DNA from: F-183 sp964627455
GTDB taxonomy: Bacteria; Acidobacteriota; Terriglobia; Bryobacterales; Bryobacteraceae
Direction: 5' to 3'
NCBI GenBank assembly: GCA_964627455.1
Contig: CAZVKC010000003.1
Span: 124,001 to 188,000, forward strand
Length of the DNA: 64,000 bases
Shown here: one piece after another, positions 50,659 to 58,163 of the stretch
How positions within the stretch are numbered: position 1 is the first letter of the stretch
How the letters are laid out: each line of letters opens with the position of its first letter
The notes under the pieces: model-generated
The model's input: only the letters and a program-made list of their open reading frames with translations
Databases searched by the model: none
Told to the model about the DNA's origin: nothing
Made by a program: the position numbers and the translations under genes

Positions 50659-52056
50659 TCAACGCGCGCCGACGTACAGATCTCCCGCTCCCGGCCGCCG
50701 GCTTCCTGCACTCAATGCAGGAAAATCATCACGAGTGATGCCAAGCAACAGGAACGAGCCTCGTCCGTCTGCGCTGCGGCCAACGCCCGTGATTCTGTGG
50801 CGGCTGCCGCGCGCCGCAGCAGAACCACCGGGTTGCAGAACCAGCATGTCGTCTTCAATGAGGAATCGTCCTATTTCGTGCTGGCGCATCCGCCCCGCGC
50901 CTCCGCCGACCGCCGCAAACTGGCTCTCGTAAGTGCCATCGGAGCGAATCGTGAATGTTTCCCCGGTCGCGATGCTAGCATCTCCCCGATAGTTGCCCTG
51001 CACGTCCACCCAGTTGGCCAAGGTGGAACTGGACGATCGCCACACACCCGCAATCTCCGGCCCGGTAAACAGCGGAACCACGGTGCGTCCGCCCCCTCCG
51101 GGCGTGCGGACGCTGTCAAAGAAGAGGCGCAGATCACGATCGAGAGACTGATCCCACCCCTGGAAGAATCCCATCACGGGCAACACCGAACTGCCGTCGA
51201 ATACAGCGTAGAGGAACCCTCCGTCGAGCGAGGCGTTGTTCTGGCGAAGACGCATCGAATGACCGTCATAAAGAAGTGCTGCGCCGCTGGCGAGCCGGAC
51301 CCGCAACGGAAGAGGCGCCGGAGCCCCGGCAAATAAGGTGCCCATGTAACGCCGCCACAGGTCCTGAAACATCGCGACCGGAGTCCCGGAAACCGCCTCC
51401 GACGCCAGCGGAACCAACCGGAAGTCCTGTTTGACGCCGAATCCCAGATCGACCACTCGCGACAACGTCACCGTCCCGTCGCGCTCCGTCCGGGTCCATC
51501 CCGCCGGAACCCGGTAGGCGCCTCGTGAATCGGCAGAGGGAACGGCACGCGGCGGAATCCCCGGGTTGTCCGCCGAAATCCGAAGGCTGTCGAGGAACGC
51601 CTGCAGTTCTACCCGGCGTGCAGACATCGCATTCTGGTCCGTCGCAAGAAACAGAACGCTCACGACGCGTTTGCCGGCCGGAAATACCATCAGGTCGATC
51701 CACGATCGTACGGCGCCCTGCGTGGCCGCCGCCGTCCCTTCCAGGTAGGAGAGGCCGCCGGTCGTGCGACCCTCGACTGGCCGCGGCGGCGGACCAACGG
51801 TGAATGCGCGCCGCAGCAGGTCCACCCACTCCCGCGCGTAGTCATCGGAGAGATTGCCGGAAGACGCAGTGCTCCGATAAACGGCAAGCATGCAGTAGGT
51901 CTGCGCCACCTCATCAATGTGGACGTACGCAGTAGAATCGCCCCGGTTCTCGATTCTCCAGCCTCGGGGCGGCTGAAACGAGGCGAGATCGAATGTTTCC
52001 GCCGGAGCCGTGACCGCGATGATGCCGAATGCGGTAAGCAACGAGAGAATGTTCAT
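50659..52056 (-). CDS. Exported protein of unknown function
   Basis: 465 residues from the ATG at 52056 (GGAGG 11 bases upstream), with a signal peptide (ILSLLTAFGIIAVTAPA). Two similar halves start with PPRGWRIENRGD and RVPAGWTRTERDGTV, each an alpha/beta unit with a short domain like those of periplasmic lipoproteins. The C-terminal ~130 residues (EIAGVWRSSSSTLANWVD, GETFTIRSDGTYESQFA) resemble a lipocalin-like barrel. No enzyme motif recognised. Downstream of the NHL gene, 40 bp apart. Confidence 0.7.
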   Translation of the reverse strand: MNILSLLTAFGIIAVTAPAETFDLASFQPPRGWRIENRGDSTAYVHIDEVAQTYCMLAVYRSTASSGNLSDDYAREWVDLLRRAFTVGPPPRPVEGRTTGGLSYLEGTAAATQGAVRSWIDLMVFPAGKRVVSVLFLATDQNAMSARRVELQAFLDSLRISADNPGIPPRAVPSADSRGAYRVPAGWTRTERDGTVTLSRVVDLGFGVKQDFRLVPLASEAVSGTPVAMFQDLWRRYMGTLFAGAPAPLPLRVRLASGAALLYDGHSMRLRQNNASLDGGFLYAVFDGSSVLPVMGFFQGWDQSLDRDLRLFFDSVRTPGGGGRTVVPLFTGPEIAGVWRSSSSTLANWVDVQGNYRGDASIATGETFTIRSDGTYESQFAAVGGGAGRMRQHEIGRFLIEDDMLVLQPGGSAAARGSRHRITGVGRSADGRGSFLLLGITRDDFPALSAGSRRPGAGDLYVGAR

Positions 52057-52096
52057 GGGCACTTTTACCTCCGGGGGGAATGCACGAATTCGCCGG

Positions 52097-53593
52097 TCAA
52101 TACAGCCAGGAACTGACGTAACGCGTGCCGCGCTCGACCTTCCGCAGTGGAAGACCGCGATGATAGGGCGCCACAAAAACCGTCCCGAGCGAAGAGACTG
52201 CAATCAGGCCGGGCCGGAGGATCCTCGCCTCGGGCGCGGGACCATTAATGTCTGCCTCGACTTCGGTCTTCATGCTTCCGAGCCAGGTCGCCATGCGCCC
52301 GTCCTTCCAGGTCCGCAGGAGATGCTGCAAATCGGACAACAGCAGGGTCCCGTCAGGCAGAAACGCCATCCCGTTCAGGAATTCGAATCGCACTTGGCCC
52401 GTGTCGGCGTGACCTTTTCGCCCGGATACGATCTGTTCCATCCTGCCATCCGGATTCAACCGGTGAATGTTGGTGTACGTCTCATGCGCGAAGAATGACC
52501 CGCCGACAACAGGGCGATCCTGGAGATCGACGGCAATATGAATCGCGAAGAGCCTCCGGCTCAGGTCGTCCTTCACCCCCGGATCTGCGTAGCAACCCTG
52601 ATACAAAGTGGCGACTTCTCCCCGTCCGTCAATCCTGCGGATCGCGCAGTTGCCGTAATCAGCAACCAGTAGATTGCCTTTGCGGTCGAAGGCCAGGCCG
52701 CGCGGATTCCGAAACAGGGCCTGCCGCCCCGGGCCATCCCGCAATCCCGCCTCCTTCTTCTTCCAGGACCGCACACACCCATCCTCTCCGCCGCCGGCCA
52801 CCCGATCCACGCGGCCGCTACGTGAAAACCGCAGGATCACGTGCGCGATGTAGTCGCTGGCGTAGACATCGCCATTGGGCGCCAGCGCGATGCCGCCCCA
52901 TTGCGACGGACTGATCAGCGCATCCGCCACCGGGGTGTCGCACTCGAGCGGATCCTTTCCCTGGCCGGCGCGATCAAAATTGCGACTCACCGCAAAGGCC
53001 GTCACTCGCCCTCCGGGTTCCACGCGCCAGATCCCGGCGCCATTGTCGGCATACCAGTCGCCGTTCGACGCACGAGGCTTCCGGTGCGCCTCCGCGGCTG
53101 AGACGATGCTGGCCGCCGCGACGTAGAGCGTATCGTCAGCAGCGGCTGCAATCGCGTAGAAGGCGCTGAAGAAGGCCCGGTCGCCATACAGATAGGGATT
53201 CGTCACAATCCAACGGGAGTGGGCATCCGGGCCGAAGTCCCGCTCGATATTGTGGTCCCGGCCGGTTAAAACGCGCGAACCCGGCGCTCGCGGAACGGTC
53301 AACTCGAACAGCGTCGCGGCGATTCCGGTCGCAGGAGAATCGCGCGCCAGCGTGGCGCGGGCGAGCCTTCCGTCGAGGGCAGTCCGGTCTATCGCAAGCT
53401 TGTTGTTGTATACAATCCGTCGCGCGCGTTCGTAGGCGAGGACCGCCTCGAAGTAATTCCCCGCCTCGTACATTGCGTCGCCCTTGCGTATCGAATCGTT
53501 GTAGTCTTCGAGCGGCGGCTTTTCACTTTGCGCGACAGCGAAAAGTACTGCACAGAGCAGCGATCCGGCAACGAGAGAGAAGCGCGAGCACAT
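52097..53593 (-). CDS. Exported NHL-repeat beta-propeller with N-terminal TPR-like segment
   Basis: 498 residues from the ATG at 53593 (GGGAGG just upstream). Signal peptide FSLVAGSLLCAVLFAVA, then one helical pair (GDAMYEAGNYFEAVLAYERAR), then NHL blades such as GGIALAPNGDVYASDYIAHVILRFS, NPRGLAFDRKGNLLVADYGNCAIRRID and FLNGMAFLPDGTLLLSD. Six cysteines in the propeller may form disulfides. Probably a periplasmic binding propeller. It lies 22 bp after the DUF362 gene. Confidence 0.8.
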   Translation of the reverse strand: MCSRFSLVAGSLLCAVLFAVAQSEKPPLEDYNDSIRKGDAMYEAGNYFEAVLAYERARRIVYNNKLAIDRTALDGRLARATLARDSPATGIAATLFELTVPRAPGSRVLTGRDHNIERDFGPDAHSRWIVTNPYLYGDRAFFSAFYAIAAAADDTLYVAAASIVSAAEAHRKPRASNGDWYADNGAGIWRVEPGGRVTAFAVSRNFDRAGQGKDPLECDTPVADALISPSQWGGIALAPNGDVYASDYIAHVILRFSRSGRVDRVAGGGEDGCVRSWKKKEAGLRDGPGRQALFRNPRGLAFDRKGNLLVADYGNCAIRRIDGRGEVATLYQGCYADPGVKDDLSRRLFAIHIAVDLQDRPVVGGSFFAHETYTNIHRLNPDGRMEQIVSGRKGHADTGQVRFEFLNGMAFLPDGTLLLSDLQHLLRTWKDGRMATWLGSMKTEVEADINGPAPEARILRPGLIAVSSLGTVFVAPYHRGLPLRKVERGTRYVSSWLY

Positions 53594-53615
53594 AAAACCT
53601 CCCACACACGAGGGC

Positions 53616-55061
53616 TCATCCGAACAGGCGGTTCAGCAGGCGCCTGCCTCGCATCTTCCAATAGGCGATGTTCAGAGGCACTGCCATCCGGGGATCGAAG
53701 TTGACGTTGGGAATACGGCCAAGCGCGGAAACATAGTGGATCTGATCCGCGATCGACACCGTGCAACCCCGGGCGCGGATGTATCGCGAGTTCCGCTGTC
53801 TGAAGCAGGCCCACAAGGTCTTGAACGTCTTGAGCAGCAGATCGTTCGACGGAGTCCGGCTCTCGTCCACCTGTCCCGGCGGCTTGTACCGGTTCTCGAT
53901 TGTCACCAGTTGGCCGTCGATTTTGCCCTGCCAGCAGGCGCAATCCCCCGCAAAGAGCACACGCTCGTCTGGCTCCAGATCCAGTGGACCTTCCACTTTG
54001 CCGACCACCACACGGACCTTGCGCATCCGCCGATCGACTCCAGGCTGCGCGGCCCGGATGATGTGCATCGCTTCCTGCAGCGCGCCGGGACATCCGCCCC
54101 AGCAGTAATCCTGCGAATGCCGTTCCGGGAACGTCCCGACGGTGCACGACAGGTTGCTGTCGCTGCCGAAGTAGCGATCGATTCGCTCCAGGCAGAATTC
54201 GAAGTTGTGAGTCCTGGACTGGACCTCCTCCAGCGGGAAATCTCCTCCAACTTCGATCGCATCCAGGCTCATTGGACCCAAGCCCCGCTCTGACGCAAAG
54301 CGAAGATGGATCAGATCCCGTGGATCCACGTGGACCATGTGGCAACAGACCGTATCGACCGCGCAGGAATTCGTCCCCATCACGATGGCGCCCATCGCGA
54401 AGGGTGTCGGAGTCAACATCATTCGTTGCCCCGCTTCGATTGCATCGACAGCGATGAACCGGGGCTGGATCACTTCCTGCAGGTCCGCGATCTTGTGCTC
54501 GAGAAAGAGATTGTGATCGACAAGCCGGTGCCGGTCATCCTGAATCCCGATGAAGTTCTTCAAACTCAGCGTGAGCCTGCACCAGGGATGAGCCTTGAAC
54601 TTCGGCAGATTGACCAGGAAGTCCGTGCGCACGATCGGTTCGGGCACGTAGATCCGGTCTCGCAATCGATGCTCGCCGTGCAGCGTCACCGGGACTTGGC
54701 GGGATTCATCGAAGTAGTAGGCCTTGACTTTGTGCTTCCGCAGAACCTCCGGGTATCCCGCGTTTTCGAAGGCCCAGCGCGTGGGCAGCGTGAGTCCCGA
54801 CCTCTCGCCAACCGACAGTTCACGAATCGGACCGGACACGCCCCGGATCGCCGGGATCACCCCGTCGAGAAACTCTTTCCTCGTGAAGGCGTGCGGAAAA
54901 ACTTCAGGGTGTGCGATCACCACATTCGGCTTGATCAGGACGTTGCCTGCAGGCCGGACGCCGAGTTCCTGCATGCCCGCCTGCACGACACGGCGGATCT
55001 CTTCCGCATCGTAGCGATCGCATCTCGCGATCAGCACCTTGTGCCTGACGCCGGAGTCCAT
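53616..55061 (-). CDS. DUF362-domain protein with unusual cysteine motifs
   Basis: 481 residues from the ATG at 55061 (AAAGGAG upstream). DUF362 core: VLIKPNVVIAHP, VGERSGLTLPTRWAFENAGY, FLVNLPKFKAHPWCRLTLSLKNFIGIQD and a VDTVCCHMV segment. Typical DUF362 proteins often carry a 4Fe-4S ferredoxin domain; here there is none. Instead there are YCWGGCPGALQEA and FAGDCACWQG, which might hold a different metal or cluster. Cytoplasmic by sequence. Function unknown. Confidence 0.8.
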   Translation of the reverse strand: MDSGVRHKVLIARCDRYDAEEIRRVVQAGMQELGVRPAGNVLIKPNVVIAHPEVFPHAFTRKEFLDGVIPAIRGVSGPIRELSVGERSGLTLPTRWAFENAGYPEVLRKHKVKAYYFDESRQVPVTLHGEHRLRDRIYVPEPIVRTDFLVNLPKFKAHPWCRLTLSLKNFIGIQDDRHRLVDHNLFLEHKIADLQEVIQPRFIAVDAIEAGQRMMLTPTPFAMGAIVMGTNSCAVDTVCCHMVHVDPRDLIHLRFASERGLGPMSLDAIEVGGDFPLEEVQSRTHNFEFCLERIDRYFGSDSNLSCTVGTFPERHSQDYCWGGCPGALQEAMHIIRAAQPGVDRRMRKVRVVVGKVEGPLDLEPDERVLFAGDCACWQGKIDGQLVTIENRYKPPGQVDESRTPSNDLLLKTFKTLWACFRQRNSRYIRARGCTVSIADQIHYVSALGRIPNVNFDPRMAVPLNIAYWKMRGRRLLNRLFG

Positions 55062-55133
55062 GGCCGAACTCCTTTCCTGGCTGTTGACCGGTTGCACGTT
55101 ATCACATTCGTTATCGAATGCAAGCCCCTCGGG

Positions 55134-55871
55134 CTATTTCGGATCCAGCCACAGATAATCTTCCACCAGGCGACAGTTCCGGTCTGGACCCACGGTCATG
55201 CTGTTGGTGGACTTCCATTCCCGCAAACTTCCCTCCAGGGTTGCCCCCGGCGCCAGAATCAGGCTTCGCAACACCTGCGACCGATACCCGTTCACGTCCT
55301 CGCGTTCGGACTCCTGAATCAGCATCACCACGAGCACGCCCTTGCCTCGCGCGAAGTAGTTTGCAATCTGCGGCTGATACTTCTCTGCCAGTTGGTCGTT
55401 CGCCTGCGTTCGAACCGCCCAGCGGTTGCCGCGATGAATCGCTTCGGCTAGCAGTTGGCCGAACAACGCGGCTCCATTTTCCATCGCACGTTGCTGACCA
55501 TTAAACTTCTTCGTGTATTCGTTAAACTCCTTTACGGCCTCCCCGTTAGGATTCGGAACTACCCCCTTGCGCCCCTGCCACCATAACCCAAGAGAGGCTC
55601 TGTCAATCTGCATCGGGCGCGGAGTGAACTCGACCGTGCCCGACAGCGATTCCATGCTTCCCCGCACCATCCGCGCCAGCGGGGACGTATGCCCGTTCCG
55701 ATTGAGGATGCAAAGTTGAATTCCTCCGTTCAAATACTCCTTCCCGCTTGGCCTCACGAAGGAAGCCCACCTTGGATCCGTCCTCAGGTCCAGGACCCTG
55801 CCCAGTTGGGTATTGCCGAGTTCGATGCGCAACACTCGCCCCTGTCGATTCACAGCGATACAGGCACCCAT
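55134..55871 (-). CDS. Protein of unknown function
   Basis: 245 residues from the ATG at 55871 (GGGAG upstream). The start GACIAVNRQGRVLRIELGNTQLGRVLDLR is beta-rich; the middle is helical (NEYTKKFNGQQRAMENGAALFGQLLAEAIHRGN), and a strand LVVMLIQESERED follows. No signal peptide, no membrane helix, and no family I recognise. It heads the leftward run of genes that includes DUF362. Confidence 0.6.
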   Translation of the reverse strand: MGACIAVNRQGRVLRIELGNTQLGRVLDLRTDPRWASFVRPSGKEYLNGGIQLCILNRNGHTSPLARMVRGSMESLSGTVEFTPRPMQIDRASLGLWWQGRKGVVPNPNGEAVKEFNEYTKKFNGQQRAMENGAALFGQLLAEAIHRGNRWAVRTQANDQLAEKYQPQIANYFARGKGVLVVMLIQESEREDVNGYRSQVLRSLILAPGATLEGSLREWKSTNSMTVGPDRNCRLVEDYLWLDPK

Positions 55872-55993
55872 GGCAAAACTCCCTTTCCTTGCATCAAGCA
55901 GAACGAGATTCCGGCGAAAAATGGATCACTCCAACTCGGATTCGGTATCCCCGGTATCACGAAAGATGTATATTGAGGGCGGAGGCTGAACCC

Positions 55994-57325
55994 ATGCGGT
56001 TTGCCTGCTGTACCCTCGCTTTTCTCGCCGCGACGGCGGCGGTCGCAACCCTCGGGCAATCCCCATCCCCCGCGAAAATCCTTGCCGTCAACATCGATTC
56101 CGTCGTACACCCCATCACCGTTGAGATCGTGTCCCACGCCATCGAACAGGCCCGACGCGAAAAAGCGAACCTCATCCTCATCCGGTTGAACACACCCGGC
56201 GGACTCATGGAATCCACCCGCCGCATCGTCGAACAGATCGACTCTTCGCCCATCCCGGTCATAACCTTCGTCACGCCGGCAGGCGCCCGCGCCGCATCGG
56301 CCGGATTCTTCCTGCTTCAGGCCGGGGACCTCGCGGTGATGTCCTACGGGACCAACACCGGCGCCGCCTCTCCGGTGCTCATGGGCGCCGAGATGGATCC
56401 GGTCATGCGCAAGAAAGTCGAAAGCGATGCAGCCGCATCCCTCCGCAGCCAGGCGACACGCCGCGGCCGCAACGCCGCTCTCGCCGAAAAGGCCGTCCTC
56501 GAAGCGAAATCTTTCAGCGACAAAGAGGCTCTCGAAAACCACCTCACGGACCTTAACGTCCGCGACGAGGCGGACCTCATCCAGCAACTCCCCGGCCGCA
56601 CCATCACACGCTTCGACGGCACGCAGCAAACTCTGCAACTGGACCCCAAAACCACCGCAATCCTCGACTATCAACTCACCTGGCGTGAGCGCGCGATGAA
56701 ATCCCTCAGCGATCCCAATCTCGCCTTCCTCATCCTGATCGCCGGCGCGCTCTGTCTCTACATCGAATTCTCCGCCCCGGGACTCAGCGCCCCTGGCATC
56801 ATCGGAGCCATCCTTCTCCTACTCGGACTCTCCGCCATGTCGATGCTCCCGATCAACTGGATGGCCGCGGGACTCCTCATCATCGGCTTCGGCGCGATCA
56901 TCCTCGAGTTGAAGGTCCCCACCCACGGGGTCCTCGCCGCGGGTGGCATTTCAGCACTCGTCCTCGGATCCCTCTTCCTCGTCGAGGGTCCGCCCGAGAT
57001 GCGCATTCGCCTTTCGACCGCGCTCGGCGTCGCGTTGCCGTTCGGCGTCATCACCTGCCTTCTGGTAACGCTCGTCATCCGCTCACGCAGCAGAAGAGCG
57101 GCCACAGGCGTCTCCGGCATGCTCGACCAGCAAGGTGTATCCGTCACCGATCTCGCGCCCGCCGGCAAGGTGCTCGTACGCGGCGAGTATTGGGACGCCA
57201 TCAGCACGCGGCCGGCTCCCGCAGGGGTCCCAGTCCGGATCCGCGCATTCTCAGGTCCGCTCCAACTCGAGGTGGAACCCATCCCCACAGAAAAGAGCAA
57301 TCCTCATGGATCAACCAACATTTGA
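55994..57325 (+). CDS. NfeD-family membrane serine protease (ClpP-class domain plus NfeD)
   Basis: 443 residues from the ATG at 55994 (GGCGGAGG upstream, TATATT 20 bp before). Signal peptide, then the ClpP-like domain (~28-215) with RLNTPGGLMESTRRIVEQI and the nucleophile Ser in GARAASAGFFLLQAGD. Four to five membrane helices follow (~240-375, IEFSAPGLSAPGIIGAI), then a soluble OB-fold NfeD tail (SGMLDQQGVSVTDLAPAGKVLVRGEYWDA). Relatives such as PH1510 cut stomatin. It overlaps the stomatin gene by 20 bp. Confidence 0.93.
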   Translation: MRFACCTLAFLAATAAVATLGQSPSPAKILAVNIDSVVHPITVEIVSHAIEQARREKANLILIRLNTPGGLMESTRRIVEQIDSSPIPVITFVTPAGARAASAGFFLLQAGDLAVMSYGTNTGAASPVLMGAEMDPVMRKKVESDAAASLRSQATRRGRNAALAEKAVLEAKSFSDKEALENHLTDLNVRDEADLIQQLPGRTITRFDGTQQTLQLDPKTTAILDYQLTWRERAMKSLSDPNLAFLILIAGALCLYIEFSAPGLSAPGIIGAILLLLGLSAMSMLPINWMAAGLLIIGFGAIILELKVPTHGVLAAGGISALVLGSLFLVEGPPEMRIRLSTALGVALPFGVITCLLVTLVIRSRSRRAATGVSGMLDQQGVSVTDLAPAGKVLVRGEYWDAISTRPAPAGVPVRIRAFSGPLQLEVEPIPTEKSNPHGSTNI

Positions 57326-58079
57326 CTTCCCGATCATCGCGCTCTTCATTCTCATCCTGTATCTGGTGAGTTCGATTAAGATCCTCGCTGAATATGAGCG
57401 CGGCGTGATCTTTCGCCTCGGCCGCGTTTTGCCGAAACCCAAAGGACCCGGCATTGTCCTGGTCTTCAAACCCATCGATCGCATGGTGCGGATCTCTCTT
57501 CGCCTCGAAAGCCTCGAAGTTCCGCCGCAGGATGTCGTCACCAAGGACAACGTCACGGTGAAGGTGAACGCGGTGATCTTCTTCCGCGTGATGGATCCGC
57601 AGCGCGCCGTCCTCGAAGTGACGAACTTCCTCTACACGACCTCGCTCCTCGCCCAGACCACGCTCCGCAGCGTCCTCGGCGAAGTGGAGCTCGACGAACT
57701 CCTCGGCGAACGCGAGAAGCTGAACCTGCGGCTCCAGGGAGTCCTCGATCAGGACACGGGACCCTGGGGTATCAAGGTCGCCAAAGTCGAAGTGAAGCAG
57801 GTGGACCTGCCCGACCAGATGATCCGCGCGATCGCCCGCCAGGCTGAGGCCGAGCGTGAGCGCCGGGCCAAGATCATCCATGCCGAAGGCGAAATGCAGG
57901 CAGCCGAAAAGCTGGCTGCAGCAGCGGCGCTCATCCAAAAGGAGCCCGCTGCCATCCAATTGCGCTACCTGCAGACACTGGTCGAAATCGGAGCTGAGAA
58001 GAACACAACAACTGTCTTCCCGCTGCCCATCGACATCTTCACCGCACTCACGAAATACCTCGAGAAGGCCTCGAAGTAA
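57306..58079 (+). CDS. Stomatin-like SPFH protein (slipin)
   Basis: 257 residues from the ATG at 57306: an N-terminal membrane hairpin (IIALFILILYLVSSIKIL), ERGVIFRLGRVLPKPKGPGIVLVFKPIDRMVRISLR, the SPFH core (PPQDVVTKDNVTVKVNAVIFFRV) and a coiled tail (AEAERERRAKIIHAEGEMQAAEKLAAAA). The hydrophobic C-terminus TTTVFPLPIDIF matches the stretch cut by NfeD proteases in archaeal p-stomatin. Classic NfeD-stomatin pair. Confidence 0.95.
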   Translation: MDQPTFDFPIIALFILILYLVSSIKILAEYERGVIFRLGRVLPKPKGPGIVLVFKPIDRMVRISLRLESLEVPPQDVVTKDNVTVKVNAVIFFRVMDPQRAVLEVTNFLYTTSLLAQTTLRSVLGEVELDELLGEREKLNLRLQGVLDQDTGPWGIKVAKVEVKQVDLPDQMIRAIARQAEAERERRAKIIHAEGEMQAAEKLAAAAALIQKEPAAIQLRYLQTLVEIGAEKNTTTVFPLPIDIFTALTKYLEKASK

Positions 58080-58094
58080 CCGGGTTCCGAAAGC

Positions 58095-58143
58095 CGAAGG
58101 CGGCTGGTCTCTTCCCAACACGGGAGGAAACCAGCCGCCTTCG
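58095..58143. terminator. Large hairpin between convergent stomatin and aceE genes
   Basis: Perfect 14-bp stem (58095-58108 with 58130-58143, CGAAGGCGGCTGGT) extended by an inner stem TCTTCCC/GGGAGGA. Placed midway between two converging stops, so it probably ends both transcripts. No long T-run. Confidence 0.7.
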
Positions 58144-58163
58144 AAAACAAGGGGAACGATGAA

